In this document: in pieces, positions 1 through 11,817 of the stretch
How positions within the stretch are numbered: position 1 is the stretch's first letter
How the letters are laid out: every line of letters starts with the position of its first letter
From: Puffinus mauretanicus
Taxonomy: Eukaryota > Chordata > Aves > Procellariiformes > Procellariidae
Reading direction: 5' to 3'
DNA length: 64,000 nt
Assembly: GCA_023333565.1 (NCBI GenBank)
Contig: JAJKFH010000553.1
Span: forward strand, 124,001-188,000
Position numbers and translations under genes: made by a program
Notes under the pieces: model-generated
The model's database searches: none
What the model saw: only the letters and a program-made list of their open reading frames with translations
Told to the model about the DNA's origin: nothing

Positions 1-56
1 TGGCGACAGGAAATGAATGCAGATGCAACTTTCCCTTTCTTCAGCAAATGCCTAAC
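1..56 (-). CDS. NFKBID: NFKBID-like last exon (cut by window edge)
   Basis: It reads VRHLLKKGKVASAFISCR after the acceptor TTCTTGGCAG, in the phase required by the upstream exon. It corresponds to the basic C-terminal tail of NFKBID, which follows the final ankyrin repeat with a Leu-Leu-Lys motif and a Val-Ala pair. No stop codon occurs before the window edge, so the end of the protein is missing. Confidence 0.75.
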
Positions 57-3000
57 CTGCCAAGAAAATGTAGACGTTCATAACATACCCTCTGAAGACA
101 CTACAATACATACATACACACACTTATATACATGTATATGTGTAACTAAATACACATATAAACATATGAGAGACTACAGTGAGCTCCAGGAGCCTTTTCA
201 TACCTGTAGGCATGAAACCCAATCATCCCTTGAGATTTGCTGCCATTATGAAAGAACTACACATTGGTACCTCCCCAGATGTATTTGGAGTACCAGCTAA
301 TGCCCTCTTTGTGCTCCTTCATTACAGATTTACTGAAGTGGGGAACCCCCAAGCCTACAGAACTGCAACGTCAGACCCATGTCATACGACTTGTCCTCAT
401 TGTTCCCCTGGTAAGGACAGACAGCTGTGGTATGCACAGATGTGTTAGGAAGCAGCAGCAATGCGGATCATGTACCTGATCCCCAGCTTTTCCAGAAGGA
501 GCCATGTGGATTGGCTGATCGTTGTCTAAGTTTCGGATGCTCGGGTCTGCCCCATGGTCAAGGAGCAACTGGACAATTTCTTTCTGGTTCTTGTCACGAG
601 GCAATGCAGCTGCCATATGCAAAGCTGTGTTGCCATGTGCCTAATGCAGTGGAAGAAAAAGAAAAAGAAGAAGAAAAAAAAAGAGAAACCTCCTGATAAG
701 CTGTGCCATCTACTCAGAATTGTCCTAGAAACGGAGACTTGTGAAACGAGAGCTGAAGAAACCTCACACGATTACTTACCGGGAGGTGAGGGAGTACCTC
801 TGCTCTGTTTCTCCCATGTATGGTTGCTCATGCAGGAGATTTGTGGATTTAGATTTTTCTCTCTGATAGAGGACTACCAATTGGGGCGCTTTGATGCTTT
901 GCGTACAGCTAACAAATAGTCCTATATCAGCAACATTCCTAACCACTCTGCAACCCCCTGCTAAACCATACCCTCATGTAAGCAAGACTTGATGAGTTAT
1001 TTGAAAAAGAGAAGGATAGAGGCCATGTAGCATGTGTATTTATCCAGGAGAAACAATAGGAACTATTTCACTGGGAAACATTTAAGTCAGTCTAAGGGAC
1101 ACAAAACACATTATGCTGTGTTATACATCACACATGGGCTATGCAAGGATCAACAACAGCAGACCCATTTGTGCTCCACACATCTCCACTACTCCCTTTT
1201 ACAATCACTTGCAAGTGCCAGAAAGTTGCAAAGAGACCTTGACACAAGTGAAAGCCAGACTCAATAGTGTATAGGTTATACGCGAGGCTCAGAATGATCT
1301 CTTGGGTACCAGGCACCTTTGACTGTGGGAGTCCTCCCAGGTCACCAAACTCATGGCATTAAAAAGAGGTGCTTTGAAAGGTACCAGCCGAGCCAGAGGT
1401 CCAGCAGCCCGTGTCCCTCAGTGACTTTGTGTACCACAGACCCAACAGAGCTGCAGGTGGCTTGGCTCTGCAGCAGACAAAATAAATCATGCAGGGCTCC
1501 AAACCTTCTCCTGGTTCCTTCCCAGAATGCTGAAGATAGTGCTTGGCTTTATTTTCATGGTGCTGTCATTAAGCAGAATCCTGAGGTCAAGGGCCTACTT
1601 AAGCATATATTGACTCCAGCTTTTCAGTAACAGGATTTGCACAGAAAGGACAGACAAAATTTTTTTGTGAAGCCACGGGGGGGCGCAGGACGGAGCATGC
1701 TGCAATTTGTTGCAGAAAAGCTCTGGTATCACCAGACTGTGTAGAAATCTGTGCCCCTGCCTAGTCAGGTATAACTGGTAACGGTTTTAAATGAGAAAAA
1801 CCTAATAAGCAAATGCATAAGGCAAGGTATTTTTAGTCTGCAAGAAGTCTCATTTAGGCAGCTGTATATTTTTTCTCTGGGAAACAATCATACATTTGTC
1901 ATGAACTTGGAATGGTTGGACACAAATTGCAACATGTATTACTATTCCAGTTGTTAAAAGGAATACATGTGATTTTCAGGTGCTATTTACCGCTGAGACA
2001 TATGGGACATTGAAGCACAAAACAAAATAGCAAAATCTTAACAGCTATTCTTAGACAAGGCATTTTTTACAAGCCCTGAACAAACAGATCCTTGTCAATT
2101 TTATCATCCCATGGAGTCAAGGGATAGTTACAAGCTCTTTATAGGACTTCTCGTTAAAATGGAAACATCTGCATTTGTTTGCTGCATCTTTGTGGCAGGA
2201 GCACTTGATAGCTTCCAAATCCAGGCCTGGGGCTAAGAAAAGAAGGCAATCTGACAATGCCTGATCTTGAAGCCTCCCATTGACTTTAACAGGGCTTATG
2301 CGAGACAATGGACCAGAGCACCAATATGTGGGCTCTAGGAATCCTTCAGGTGAAAAATACCTCAAAGGCCTCAATGCTTTTCTCATTGTGAAATCCACAA
2401 GGAAATGGATTTGGAATGAAACAACCACAGCAAGCAGTGGGTGAGCCAGGGAAACCAAAACATGGACTCCAGCATCCCTGTTTTCTTGCCTTCTTTATAC
2501 TTGGAAGAGCTAAAAAGCCAGGATGGGTATCAGACAACCTTGCCATCATATTTCTCACTGTCCCAGACAGCTCAGCAACAAGACTGAAGACTCCAAGTGA
2601 TCTTATCACAGTAGGAAGCTCTCACAGGATTGTGATCTAGAGACAACAGCAGACTCCCATGGACAAGCTAGCACCTGCCTAACAGGTCTTAAAAGAAACA
2701 GAAAGAATGTAGTGAAAAGGCAGCATAAGGCCCTTCACTGTACAGAAAGACAGAAACTCAGTGTTATTACCCACATACACAAAGCAAAACATGTTTCCTC
2801 CAATCCAACAGAAATCTGTAAGGGAAAAAAAATGTGAAGCTGCCCAGTATTTGCTTCCCAACTGAGCAACTGATTTGATAGAGAACATTCAATTCCTTTC
2901 TGATGGACACAAGCATGTGGATGCTCTAGGGAGTACAAGCAAGGCTAAGAGACTGAAACTGTTGAGATGAAAAGCTAATGCACTGACCATCTCAAAACAG

Positions 3001-6000
3001 GGAGCCCTAGCCTTGTCCTCCCCTCCCTCTGTCCTTTCCTGCTCAAGGGTACCCTTCTGCAGAAGCACCCAGAATCACCCACTTAGTCCTGCTGAGACGG
3101 GGCAGTTAGTCAAGAGCCAAAGCTCTAGCTGATGGTGCAGAGCGATGTCTCAGCTAAGGCACAGGAATGTCAGGATTTTTGCTTAGGAGGATGGGTGAAG
3201 CTGATACATCTGCAAGATAGTGTCACTGCTTGGTATCTGCTCAGAGGTGAAGTATGGGGCAGCAAGGGGGTGGGTGACACAACAGCAGCACTGGGAAGAT
3301 TTCTAGCTTGCTTTATACAACCTAGGAATGGCTGTGCCTCCAGAAGCCCTGCACTGAGGAACTAATGTTAGCAAAACTTCAGCTCAGTAAGCAGGGTTAT
3401 ATAGAGCGCCTAAAGCCAGGTCTCGAGCCCCCAGAGTCAGAGGTGGTCTACTCGCCATAGTGCCTAGGCTCCTGCATGCTCAGCAAGGATGCTGCCTCAC
3501 TTCAAAGAGCTGGTTTCCCCATGCTTCACCTGCCTGGCAACGTCAGCCACTGGTTCACTGCCTGTAGCACGTGTCTGTCTTCTGTTATTGCTCCCAGCAG
3601 CTGTTAGGGCTTGGTGGGCCCTGTGAATATTTTGATTCTCTAGGCTCAAACTTGCAAGCAGCGATCACAATAATCAGTTTGGGCTCAGGCACAAACAGAG
3701 CCAGAAGACTTGCAAATAACATTTAAGGCAGAAAGAGTCACCATCTCCCTTAACTGAAATAGGAGTTTTGTCCTTCCTATGGATGGCACATTTGACAGGG
3801 GAAGTTACTTGCTACACGGCTGCCCTAAACTGCTGTTTTTCAGTATTATGTTACTGCCAACAGCAAACCATTGCGTCATTGCAGATCTGTTTTCTCAATC
3901 TTCTGCCTAATGTAATGAAGTTCATGTTCCTCCTCAAGTAACCGCTTCCCACGTCCTTCCTTTGGTGTCAACTTATGCCTGCTGGGAGAGGGGTCTGCAT
4001 TTCACGACTCAGAGTTCAAGCCAGGCACTGCTTTCCAGGTGAAGTGTCTATTTACTGGAAAATGCAGTTTCAGGTTAAAAAAAAACCCAAAAGTTCAGAT
4101 TCACAAACTGTTGCTCATTCCCTCCAGAAAAAACGTGTGTGGGAAGAGAGTTACTGGTTTCTGCAGGACCCCACAGATCTCCTAACACCTCTGTCTGCAT
4201 GCAGCCTCCCACCGCAGCACAGCTCTCACACTGCTCTCGGCATGTCCTCTGCCTGTGAATGTGCACACAAATCCTGTACACACACAGCCTGACTCACCTT
4301 ATTGTTGACAAAGTCCTTGGACTTGGAAGCATTCAGCTCCAAGAAGTATCTGAGGAGGGAGATGTTCCCATCCTGGACTGTATAATGAAGAACTGTCTTG
4401 TTGCTCTTCACATCCTATTTAAAAACAGAAAAAACCAAACAAAATAAGAAATGTTCTGCAGAACAACCTGAAGATATTATATAAATCCATCGGAGAAAAG
4501 TCCAGGCCAGCTCTGCAGCTAATGTGGAGCACCTCTTTCCCTTCAGTGGCCCTCTTACAGTCCAGTGTTTGCTTCAGGCTGCAAGAAAGTAACTCCAAAA
4601 GGCAGCATCTAACTCTGCAACCAGTCACTTGAGAGGGGAACAGGCTTGGTTCTTCTGTCAGCAGTTCATTCCTTCTTGAATTCTATAGTTTGAGCACAAC
4701 ACAAGCATCAGGCAGGGCAGGGGAGAGTTCACATAAACGAACAGCATACGGATAACTGAGCTGATCCCTTACCCGGCTGTAGATGGAGGCTCCTGTCTGC
4801 ACCAGGAGGTGGATACAGGACTCCAGCTCTTTGCTCTGGTGCTGAAGATCTTTGTGGTGCTCCTCCATCAATGTCTGGGAACCCTGCTCCCGGAGCAGGG
4901 CATTGTGGGCCAGAACAGCACAATGGAGAGGGGTATGGCCTGGAAAACCAAGTAGGGAGGAAGATAACAACAGTCCCAACAAAGACATTGATGTACAGAG
5001 AGGAAGCGAGGGCTGGCAGGGAGAGCATATGCATGTCTGCACATGTGTAGTTAAAGCACAAGCCCTTCTCTGGTTTCAAAGGTACCATATGGGTTGTATA
5101 GACACTTCATGGGGCACTCCAGCATGTGCTCAGTTCTAGCTGTGCATTGAATCAGCATTGAATCATCAGCACCATCGAATTCTGTGGCATTTGAGCGCAG
5201 CGCAACGACTCTCCCCCAGGCAGTTTCTGAGGTCACTCTGGCCTCCTAGCATACCACCAAATACCAATGAGCACCAGTCAATGAAATAGCCAATACAGTT
5301 TTTCATTTTTTGTAATACCACTATAAAATATTTGTACAAAGAGTTTTACCTTCAAAATCCTTCATTTCTAAATCAAGAGGGAAACCTAGTGACAGTATAA
5401 CCTAGAAGCAACAGAGAAATGGAAAATTTTAGTTCAGCAGAACGCTGTCCAAGCCAAAATCAGTGAAAACTAACAAAATTTTAAAACAAACAAAGAAACA
5501 ATCAGATAACTATCATTTAACTATAAACTAAGCTTATTTGACACTAAACTTACTTGACACTAGATTTCAGTGTTGTGAATCTATTTCCTAACAGGGACAT
5601 TCAGGGTTATACAAGATGATCATGTTCCCTAGTTTCCTAAGCCCCACCTAAGTTTAGGATCCTATTAGATTCTTAGTCCAGAACAGTAAAATTAAGTCAC
5701 TGGCCCCAGCTCAAGAGTGCTAGCTTCCTTGTTTTCACCCTGGATTAAGCAAAGGCACCAATAACACCATTTCATATTTATTCTGAGTAATTACTGGCAA
5801 GGATAAATGAAAATCTCTCCTTGACATGTATAGCCAGACTTTATTACCTAAAAGTTTGCTGACATTGGAAATTCTCAGACTGGATTTATTTACTTTTTCT
5901 TTTTAATGTGCAGCAGATGTGCAGCAGTGTGACAGGTGAAAACCACAGCTTGTTGCAATGGCTGCAGCAATGAGGATGCAGAGCCTATAAATGGGCATGA

Positions 6001-8613
6001 AATAGTGGTCTGGAGATGAGCATTGCTTGGATTTAACAGAAAGTAAAAATTTTAAAACTCTAACTTAAGAAAATGATAGATTCGATGTGATGCAGCCAAG
6101 TTATACTATTGTCTATATTATTACAGATAATGCATTTTTTGCTCTTGATTGAATAAAGCAAGTTGTTCACATTACAACATCTTGGCTGAGAATTTTTGCA
6201 GTGCAGTGACTCATCCAGAACCTTGTCAAGTTAGACAAGGTGCAGGACAGAATCCTTCTGCTGAAAGATTATCCAGAACGGTTAGGGCTTGTGCTGTTTT
6301 TTCATAACAATAATATAATATATACAGAACAAATATTGACAAGTAGCTCTGAGCTGCCTGATGATTAGGGAGTAGATGTTTAATCCATTAGAAAAAACAA
6401 TTAAAATAAACAAACAAACAAACAAACCGTAAAGCATTTCATGGCTTTGACCGCACTGAGAAGCAAGCCTGTGTGCATTTTCCCTTTTTATGTCAAGGGA
6501 AAAAAACCAAACCAAAACAAAAAACAAAACACAAACCACCACAAGTCACTCTGAGAGGCTTTGTTGGAATCATCTGGATGTAAAACACTTTTCCCCACTG
6601 AATGAAACACCTGTTTTCCAAAGAACTCGCTATGTTACACATTAGTTGCCTGCTCATGACTTAACCCAGGGTGTGTGCAAGGCAGAGCGAATGAATGCTG
6701 GAGATGGACTGCCAGCATGCCAGGTACCCCCCTGGCACTTCCACTGACACATCCCTCATCCTCAGAGGACCCTGTGCCCTCCCCTCAGGTAAACTTAGCA
6801 GCAGCCATGCTGCTGCAATGGAACTCTGCATTGAAGCTGCCTATACTCAATCCTGACATGAATCAAGGAAGGCATGTTTTATTAATTCCATTTTGTGGCC
6901 AATAGCTAAGCATTTGAGAGACACATTCCAGTATGCTTATCTCTGCTATGTAATGCCATCCAAAAATTCCCACAGTGCCTTTTCTAATGTGCTAATTTGC
7001 TCTTCAGGGCTGTTAGAGTCTGGCTGGCACATAACTTAGTTGTAGACCCTCTCTACAGAAAGATCTGTGAAGCAATAGGGAAGTGAAGATCTGGTCATAT
7101 AAGGCATGAAAGGTCTAGTAGATTCTGGCCATACAGGAGTATCTAGTTTCTCTCACACCCTGGAAAATCTTCTCGATGGATCTTGGTTTTGCATAAAATC
7201 TGAAAAATGCATCTCATTTTGAAGGCTGTGCCTGTGCTGGCTCTATCTGCAGGGTCACATCTACTCTCTCTTCAGCTGGCTTGAGTCTGGACACAACTTG
7301 TTGCTCCCGTCTGGATGACACTGACATCAGGGAGGGGCTTTCACAGTGGTATTATTGCTTCCTCTCCTCACACCCCACAGCTGCCTGCAGCCTCTGGGGA
7401 ACCCCCTCCAACGCCGGCATCAGTATAACACTGGGGGCTCAAGCCAGAGCAAGCCCACTCTGTCTGGCCTGCCATCAGCAGATTTAGAGCTATAATCTGC
7501 AGGAAGAATTTATTTCCCCCCCCAGATACGCTAAAGCCATTTCCTCTGTAACAGGAGCTGCAAGTATAGTCCTAAAACAGGAATAACCTGGGAAGTCGAT
7601 TCCTAACACAATGAAAAGGAGACTTCAGTCAATCTTCATTGCTTACTGACATATTGCCTTCCGAGACAGTTATTTAAAGACACCAATATTGACACTTTGT
7701 TGTAGGTTTATATTGCTAGCAATTAAAACCATAAAAGCTTTTCCTACCTGAAGAACTTGGGCATACCCATATGTTGCAGCAAGATGTAAAGCTGACTGCC
7801 CTTTGTTGTCTACAGCATTGACATCTGCTCCTGTCTGGATCAAATCATAGACAATAGCTGGCTGCCTGGCAGTGACAGCCACCAGCAGAGGAGTCTGAAA
7901 ATAGCAGCACAGCAAATAAAATGTGAGAGTCTAGAAGCAGATGCTATCATAAAACAAGGACCGGCGAAAGACAGTCTGGGCTGAATGGTATCTAGAATCC
8001 CAAGGATTGTGGTGCATAAACCAAAGAAAGCTCACAGACAAATTTTGAGTCCCACATATTAAGGCCCATGGCGTCACGAGATAGGGGGCATTTCCCAGCT
8101 CCTGCTGAACTCCCTCTGGTGTTCTTTGGCCCTAATTTGGATGACAATCCAAGTCCAGTATTTTTGAAACACTCTTTATGTCAGGTGCAGCACTCTTAGC
8201 ATAAATCTGTTATTCATAAAACTTTTGGCCTCAGAGACTACTGCCAACATACATATATTTTCCTGGACCACTGTTGTCTTAGACCACTCTATGAACCATG
8301 GGCTGAAAAGAGAAAAAGCTCATTCTCGCCACCTAATTTTAGGATCCTGCCAGAGGCACCTAAACAAGGCCTATCAACGCCCAAGGCTTCCTTTACAGTA
8401 ACAGAGAGACAGAGCTGGGTTTTTCAGGGCATCAGTTGCTCTCAGTCACGCAAAGCCCATGCCCATCCCAAACACAGCTGTTTGCAGGAGAAAGTGGTCT
8501 GTATTACCTTTCCTCTATGTTCCTTGGCATCAAGTCTTCGCAGCAATTTCATGCGCTCTGCAGCTGCCAATGTATACGCCCTCATACCTTTAGCTGCATA
8601 AATATGTAGAATT
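1..8613 (-). CDS. NFKBID: NFKBID-like atypical IkB, ankyrin region (partial gene)
   Basis: Nuclear ankyrin-repeat IkB protein; family members bind NF-kB p50 or p52 dimers in the nucleus and activate or repress selected targets. Seven exons are read on the minus strand: 8508-8613, 7748-7894, 5350-5401, 4773-4939, 4298-4414, 476-640, and 56 down to the window edge. All junctions are GT-AG and phases agree throughout, giving about 270 uninterrupted codons and six to seven ankyrin repeats. Diagnostic strings are EHRGKTPLLVAV, LHLAATYGY, DLEMKDFEG, KSNKTVLH, AHGNTALHMAAALP and RNLDNDQPIH. From memory of the families, these fit NFKBID more closely than NFKBIZ or BCL3. The stop codon lies beyond position 1. 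The N-terminal exon(s), expected to end in a DGDT-like motif, were not found between 8.6 and 11.8 kb. The reading frame looks functional. The symbol marks the closest family: this could be the NFKBID orthologue or a separate ohnologue. Confidence 0.9.
476..640 (-). CDS. NFKBID: NFKBID-like exon, ankyrin repeats 6-7
   Basis: There are 55 codons, phase 0: AHGNTALHMAAALP starts the repeat, then EIVQLLLDHGADPSIRN and DQPIHMAPSGKAGDQ. The acceptor follows a 38-base polypyrimidine stretch (651-688 on the plus strand is all purine). The donor is CAG/GTACAT. The preceding intron is 3.66 kb. Confidence 0.94.
641..4297 (-). other. NFKBID-like intron, 3.66 kb
   Basis: The interval lies between two well-supported exons. 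I saw no further ankyrin-like coding segment, no LINE copy and no RNA gene. The smaller introns of the gene (57-475, 4415-4772, 4940-5349, 5402-7747, 7895-8507) are likewise without recognisable features, apart from an (AAAC)n stretch near 6408. Confidence 0.75.
4298..4414 (-). CDS. NFKBID: NFKBID-like exon, ankyrin repeat 5
   Basis: There are 39 codons, phase 0 on both ends: DVKSNKTVLHYTVQDGN, then LLRYFLELN, ending DFVNNK. The KSNKTVLH core is one of the strongest NFKBID-type matches; NFKBIZ has a KSGRTALH-like core at this place. The acceptor is TTTAAATAG and the donor is AAG/GTGAGT, close to consensus. Confidence 0.94.
4773..4939 (-). CDS. NFKBID: NFKBID-like exon, ankyrin repeat 4 with insert
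   Basis: Two bases complete a Gly codon, then 55 codons follow. The repeat starts HTPLHCAVLAHNALL. A charged, Gln/Glu/His-rich insert follows (about residues 15-35 of the exon), and the next repeat opens with CIHLLVQTGASIYSR. The insert position matches the long loop in this family. The acceptor is GGTTTTCCAG and the donor is CGG/GTAAGG. Confidence 0.93.
5350..5401 (-). CDS. NFKBID: NFKBID-like short exon (repeat linker)
   Basis: A 52-base exon (17 codons plus one base) encodes VILSLGFPLDLEMKDFE, the lead-in to the next repeat. It corresponds to the family's DLEARDFEG-like segment. The acceptor is GCTTCTAG and the donor is GAAG/GTAAAA. It was placed by homology and phase, since it is too short to stand out as an open frame. 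Confidence 0.9.
6408..6428. repeat. (AAAC)n microsatellite
   Basis: About five perfect AAAC units lie in the 2.3-kb intron of the NFKBID-like gene. A looser A/C-rich stretch follows at about 6498-6541. Confidence 0.85.
7748..7894 (-). CDS. NFKBID: NFKBID-like exon, ankyrin repeats 2-3
   Basis: There are 49 codons, phase 0 on both sides. It reads TPLLVAVTARQPAIV, then GADVNAVDNKGQSALHLAA, ending at CAG. The TPLL and ALHLAA cores are ankyrin helix starts, and the ATYGY...VLQ ending resembles NFKBID. The acceptor is CTATTTTCAG and the donor is CAG/GTAGGA. Confidence 0.93.
8508..8613 (-). CDS. NFKBID: NFKBID-like exon, first recognised ankyrin repeat
   Basis: This exon has one base completing the previous codon plus 35 codons. 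It begins ILHIYAAKG and ends RRLDAKEHRGK, the first ankyrin repeat and its linker. The acceptor is a pyrimidine-rich tract ending TTAG, and the donor is AAAG/GTAATA. The 5' phase requires an upstream exon ending with two bases of a codon. In the family that exon ends in an acidic-Gly-Asp-Thr motif, which I could not locate. Confidence 0.88.
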
Positions 8614-9848
8614 CTAAGACAGTAAATAAAGACACCGATCACTGCTTGGCCATGAACCACCCTGGGAGCAAACAGTTTTACAGGGTAGCATAGCCACTTT
8701 AGGGGTTTTATACCGAGTGTTCCACAAAACCATGTCATAAGCTCCAAAGGGCTTGACCTTGAAAGCACCCGCTCCCATGGAAAGGGCTTCCTACCTCAAA
8801 ATAACTGCAGCTTTCAAGAGCCCTCAGCAGTCCTGAGCTTTGCCATGCTGTCTCCTTTCCAGTTCAGCACTTTCTTTCAGGTGAGATTCGCCCTTGTGCT
8901 GGGAGGTATCCAAGTCCTCCACAAAGCCTAGTGTTGGGGCCCAGCGTACCATATTGTATGTATGTATCACTTGTTGGGGTGATATGGCCTCGTATGCATT
9001 GGTGATATCTCACCATTCAGGGTGACAAACAGCCTCTTCTGAATCATGTATTTGTAAACAGCCTGTTAAGCTCTACCTCTTTATCAAAACTGCTGGTGAG
9101 AGGGACTTATCTTGTGCGTAAGACAAAGAGTTGTCACAACCCATAGCAGTTATGGGCTTGCTGGTGACATGGCCCTCAGCGACGGGGAAAACACTTCACT
9201 GCTTCACTTTGGTTGCCTGGCTCTATGGCTGGAGCTGGAGAGAATTGCACAGAGCTACTCGCCACTTCCGTTCCCCCAAATCCTATTTGCAAGAGTGCCG
9301 GGCATGCACAGGTAGCTTTGCAATACCTCTTCGCACACGAGGAGACCATCCTACAGGCAGTAGCCCCTGAGTTTGTTTCGCTCCAGACAGCACCATTGGA
9401 TACTTTTTAGTCAGAAGGTGGTAGGCAGTCATTTCTTTCCTCAGGTAATTTTGTAGCCCCAAGCCACACCTTGCAATTTCAGGAAGTAGAAATGCAACTT
9501 TATGGCTAGTCTGATTTTCAGTCAAGCTCAGCATTAGCTGTGGCTGCACACCCACACATCCCCAGGGATACCAATAGAGGATAAGAGCGATTGAACTAAC
9601 ATCTGAACTGCAGGAGTGCTCCTGTGAGTAAGGACTGCTTGAGTAAACGGTGCCTCCAGGCCATATTTGGATCATGGAGTTCCTCCTTAGTCTGTCTTAA
9701 TGTGCACAATTAGCAGAAAGTCTAACAGCTAATCTGTGATTCTAGCCTGTACATATGTTATTGAACTAATTGATTGCTAAATCAATGCTGGGTTACCCTT
9801 TTGGATAGGAAATAAAACACTCTAGGCATATGAAAGTTACTGTAGATC

Positions 9849-9854
9849 TTTATT
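9849..9854 (-). terminator. Candidate POU2AF1 polyadenylation signal (distal)
   Basis: The minus strand has AATAAA here, followed by a T/G-rich stretch (TGTTTTATTT region near 9810). It would give a 3' UTR of about 1.97 kb. A second AATAAA at 10469-10474 would give about 1.35 kb and also has GT-rich DNA downstream. Sequence alone does not decide between them. Confidence 0.4.
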
Positions 9855-10468
9855 GAAAAAGATTTTGTCTTTTTCTAATCAGAACAACCCAGAAAGAAAT
9901 TCTGAAACAGTTCATCATTGCTTTATATTCACACACAGAATTTACATACATCGGAGTGAAAGAAATTTAAAAGCAATCTTAGCAACCACAGGCTTGATTC
10001 ACAACTGCATTATCCCAGTTTTACCTACTGAACGTCTTTGTACTTCTAAAACTGGAGTAAGCGGTGGTGAACTAAGCTCCTTCTAATTAATTTCTTTGCT
10101 GGGTTTTTCTGCAAATGTAAGCCACTAATTTCAATACACCTGAACTACTGCTATTTTCAAAGAGCTTTATGATCACTTACATGATCCATTGCTTATGTCT
10201 TCCAGATTTGTCAATATTAAATAACAAAATATGCTTTGAAAGTCCTCAAGACTTTCAACCTGAGCTTGCAAACCTCACTCAGGCATAAGCTGTAAGGTCA
10301 CTTGAAATGTTGCCTGGGTGGCAACTGGACTGCTGGACACCAGGTAATAAACAATGTAATAAATTATTTCGCAGTTAGTCTTGCAAATAATAAAATCACC
10401 TAAGGATCCTGGGCCTTAGAAAGCAGAAAAACCCAGAGAAATTGTGTTCACCAGCCAAGAGTCCCTTG

Positions 10469-10474
10469 TTTATT
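10469..10474 (-). terminator. Candidate POU2AF1 polyadenylation signal (proximal)
   Basis: AATAAA on the minus strand, 1.35 kb past the POU2AF1 stop codon, with a TGGCTGGTG stretch shortly downstream. It is an alternative to the signal at 9849-9854. Confidence 0.35.
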
Positions 10475-11817
10475 AAGAAAATAATAAACAGAGTTAGAAG
10501 GGGATATATTTCCTGTAAATATATTTGCCTGTGGCATGGCACTCCTGAACATCAACAATAGTATTTACAGTTGCATCAGAGGAAAAGGTAAAGCTACTCA
10601 TTGTCCAGGAAAGAAAATCAGAAAGCTATAAAGAAAATGTGTGCGCCTGTGAGCCTGGAAGACTACAGCACAGAGAAATTTGCCATAGCAGTAAGGCATG
10701 AGAGAGGTCACTAAGGTTCCCTAGCTCAGCACATCACCAACTTCACACTCAAATGCTACAGAACAAACAAAAGTATTGCCAGCTAATAGTAATGCCGTGA
10801 ATTCCTTGTTAGACTGAAGTCCAGATTTTGGAAGACTCTGGCTTCTCAATGATCTCCTGATATAGGGCCATGTCTTGCAATCCTGACTCAGGCAAAACTC
10901 CCGGTGACTTCAGTGGGACCAGGATCTGCCCATTGGTAGAACATGCAGCATTACCAGCCAGCCAGAGAATCAGCCCCCCGTCTCAAAGGTGGATTTTAGA
11001 GTCCAAAAACATTCTGCAGCTGAAAGACCATGACTCCAAACCACTGTCCCATACCTACATGGCTGTCTTCCAATGGCAGACAAGGTGAGACCTTCAAGTT
11101 ACACCTTTGTGTGAACTCAGACCTTTCGGTTAGGCTACTTTGTGTTGCTCTGTAAACAGGGATGTCTGACTGCACTGGCGTTTAGTTCAGCTGTATTGAC
11201 TTTTTGTCTTCAGGCTAATGCACCTACCTGCACCAGTAGAACAAAACTACACTTTTCATTTTCCTATTTTCCAAAGGAGCAGTTCAATTTAGGAATGAAA
11301 AATGTCAATTTAGGCCCCCAAAATGTTTTCTAGTGGCCTAGATCGGATAGAGGTTCCTCTATGGATAGGGCAAAGACACACACATACAAGGCATTTACAC
11401 TGAGGTCTGGAAAGCAGTCCTATTGAACTAGGTCTTGCCAATATTTAGGGGCAAGTGTGCCCTCACCAAATGCTACAGTTGGCCATGGTTACACTATAGT
11501 ATGTCAATTTGAGACCATGCCCTGTGTTGGAGGATGAAAGTCACCTTGTGCTGATGCTGAGCACAAGAACTATGCAGTATCAAAAGCCTGCTTTGGAAAG
11601 GTAGCAGGAACTGTAACAGCAGAGAAATCTTGTGCTGGGCCCCAGCACAAAGCAAGTTTCACACAACACACAAGTCATGGTGTGCTAGAGGTGGACACCA
11701 AAATTGCAAGTAAAGTTCCCACCCCGCCCCACAGCCTGCTTTTCCTCTGTACTCAAAACTCACTGTGGTGCCAGGTGGAGTATTGAGTAGGTGAGGATCA
11801 GGCCCCAGATGTGCAAC

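Larger units (their letters stand above)
8614..11817. other. Gap between NFKBID-like and POU2AF1 coding regions
   Basis: The right part (about 9.83-11.8 kb) is probably POU2AF1 3' UTR. The left part should hold the missing 5' exon(s) and promoter of the NFKBID-like gene, but no convincing exon was found. Expected and not seen: a segment ending Asp-Gly-Asp-Thr in the phase that joins position 8613. Confidence 0.5.

Noticed and set aside
1..8613. Calling the ankyrin gene NFKBIZ or BCL3
   Set aside because: The overall repeat layout is shared, but the KSNKTVLH, KAHGNTALHMAAALP-type, DFEG and HRGKTPLLVA strings fit NFKBID better, and the C-terminal Leu-Leu-Lys tail does too.
8714..8780. Open frame just upstream of the first NFKBID-like exon, ending at a GTATAA donor in compatible phase
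   Set aside because: Its residues (ending DMVLWNTR) do not resemble the conserved acidic Gly-Asp-Thr lead-in, and the donor is weak. It stays a remote possibility only.
9556..9640. Minus-strand segment ending Gly-Asp before GTGTGG as the missing NFKBID-like exon
   Set aside because: The phase is wrong for joining position 8613, and the similarity upstream of the Gly-Asp is not convincing.
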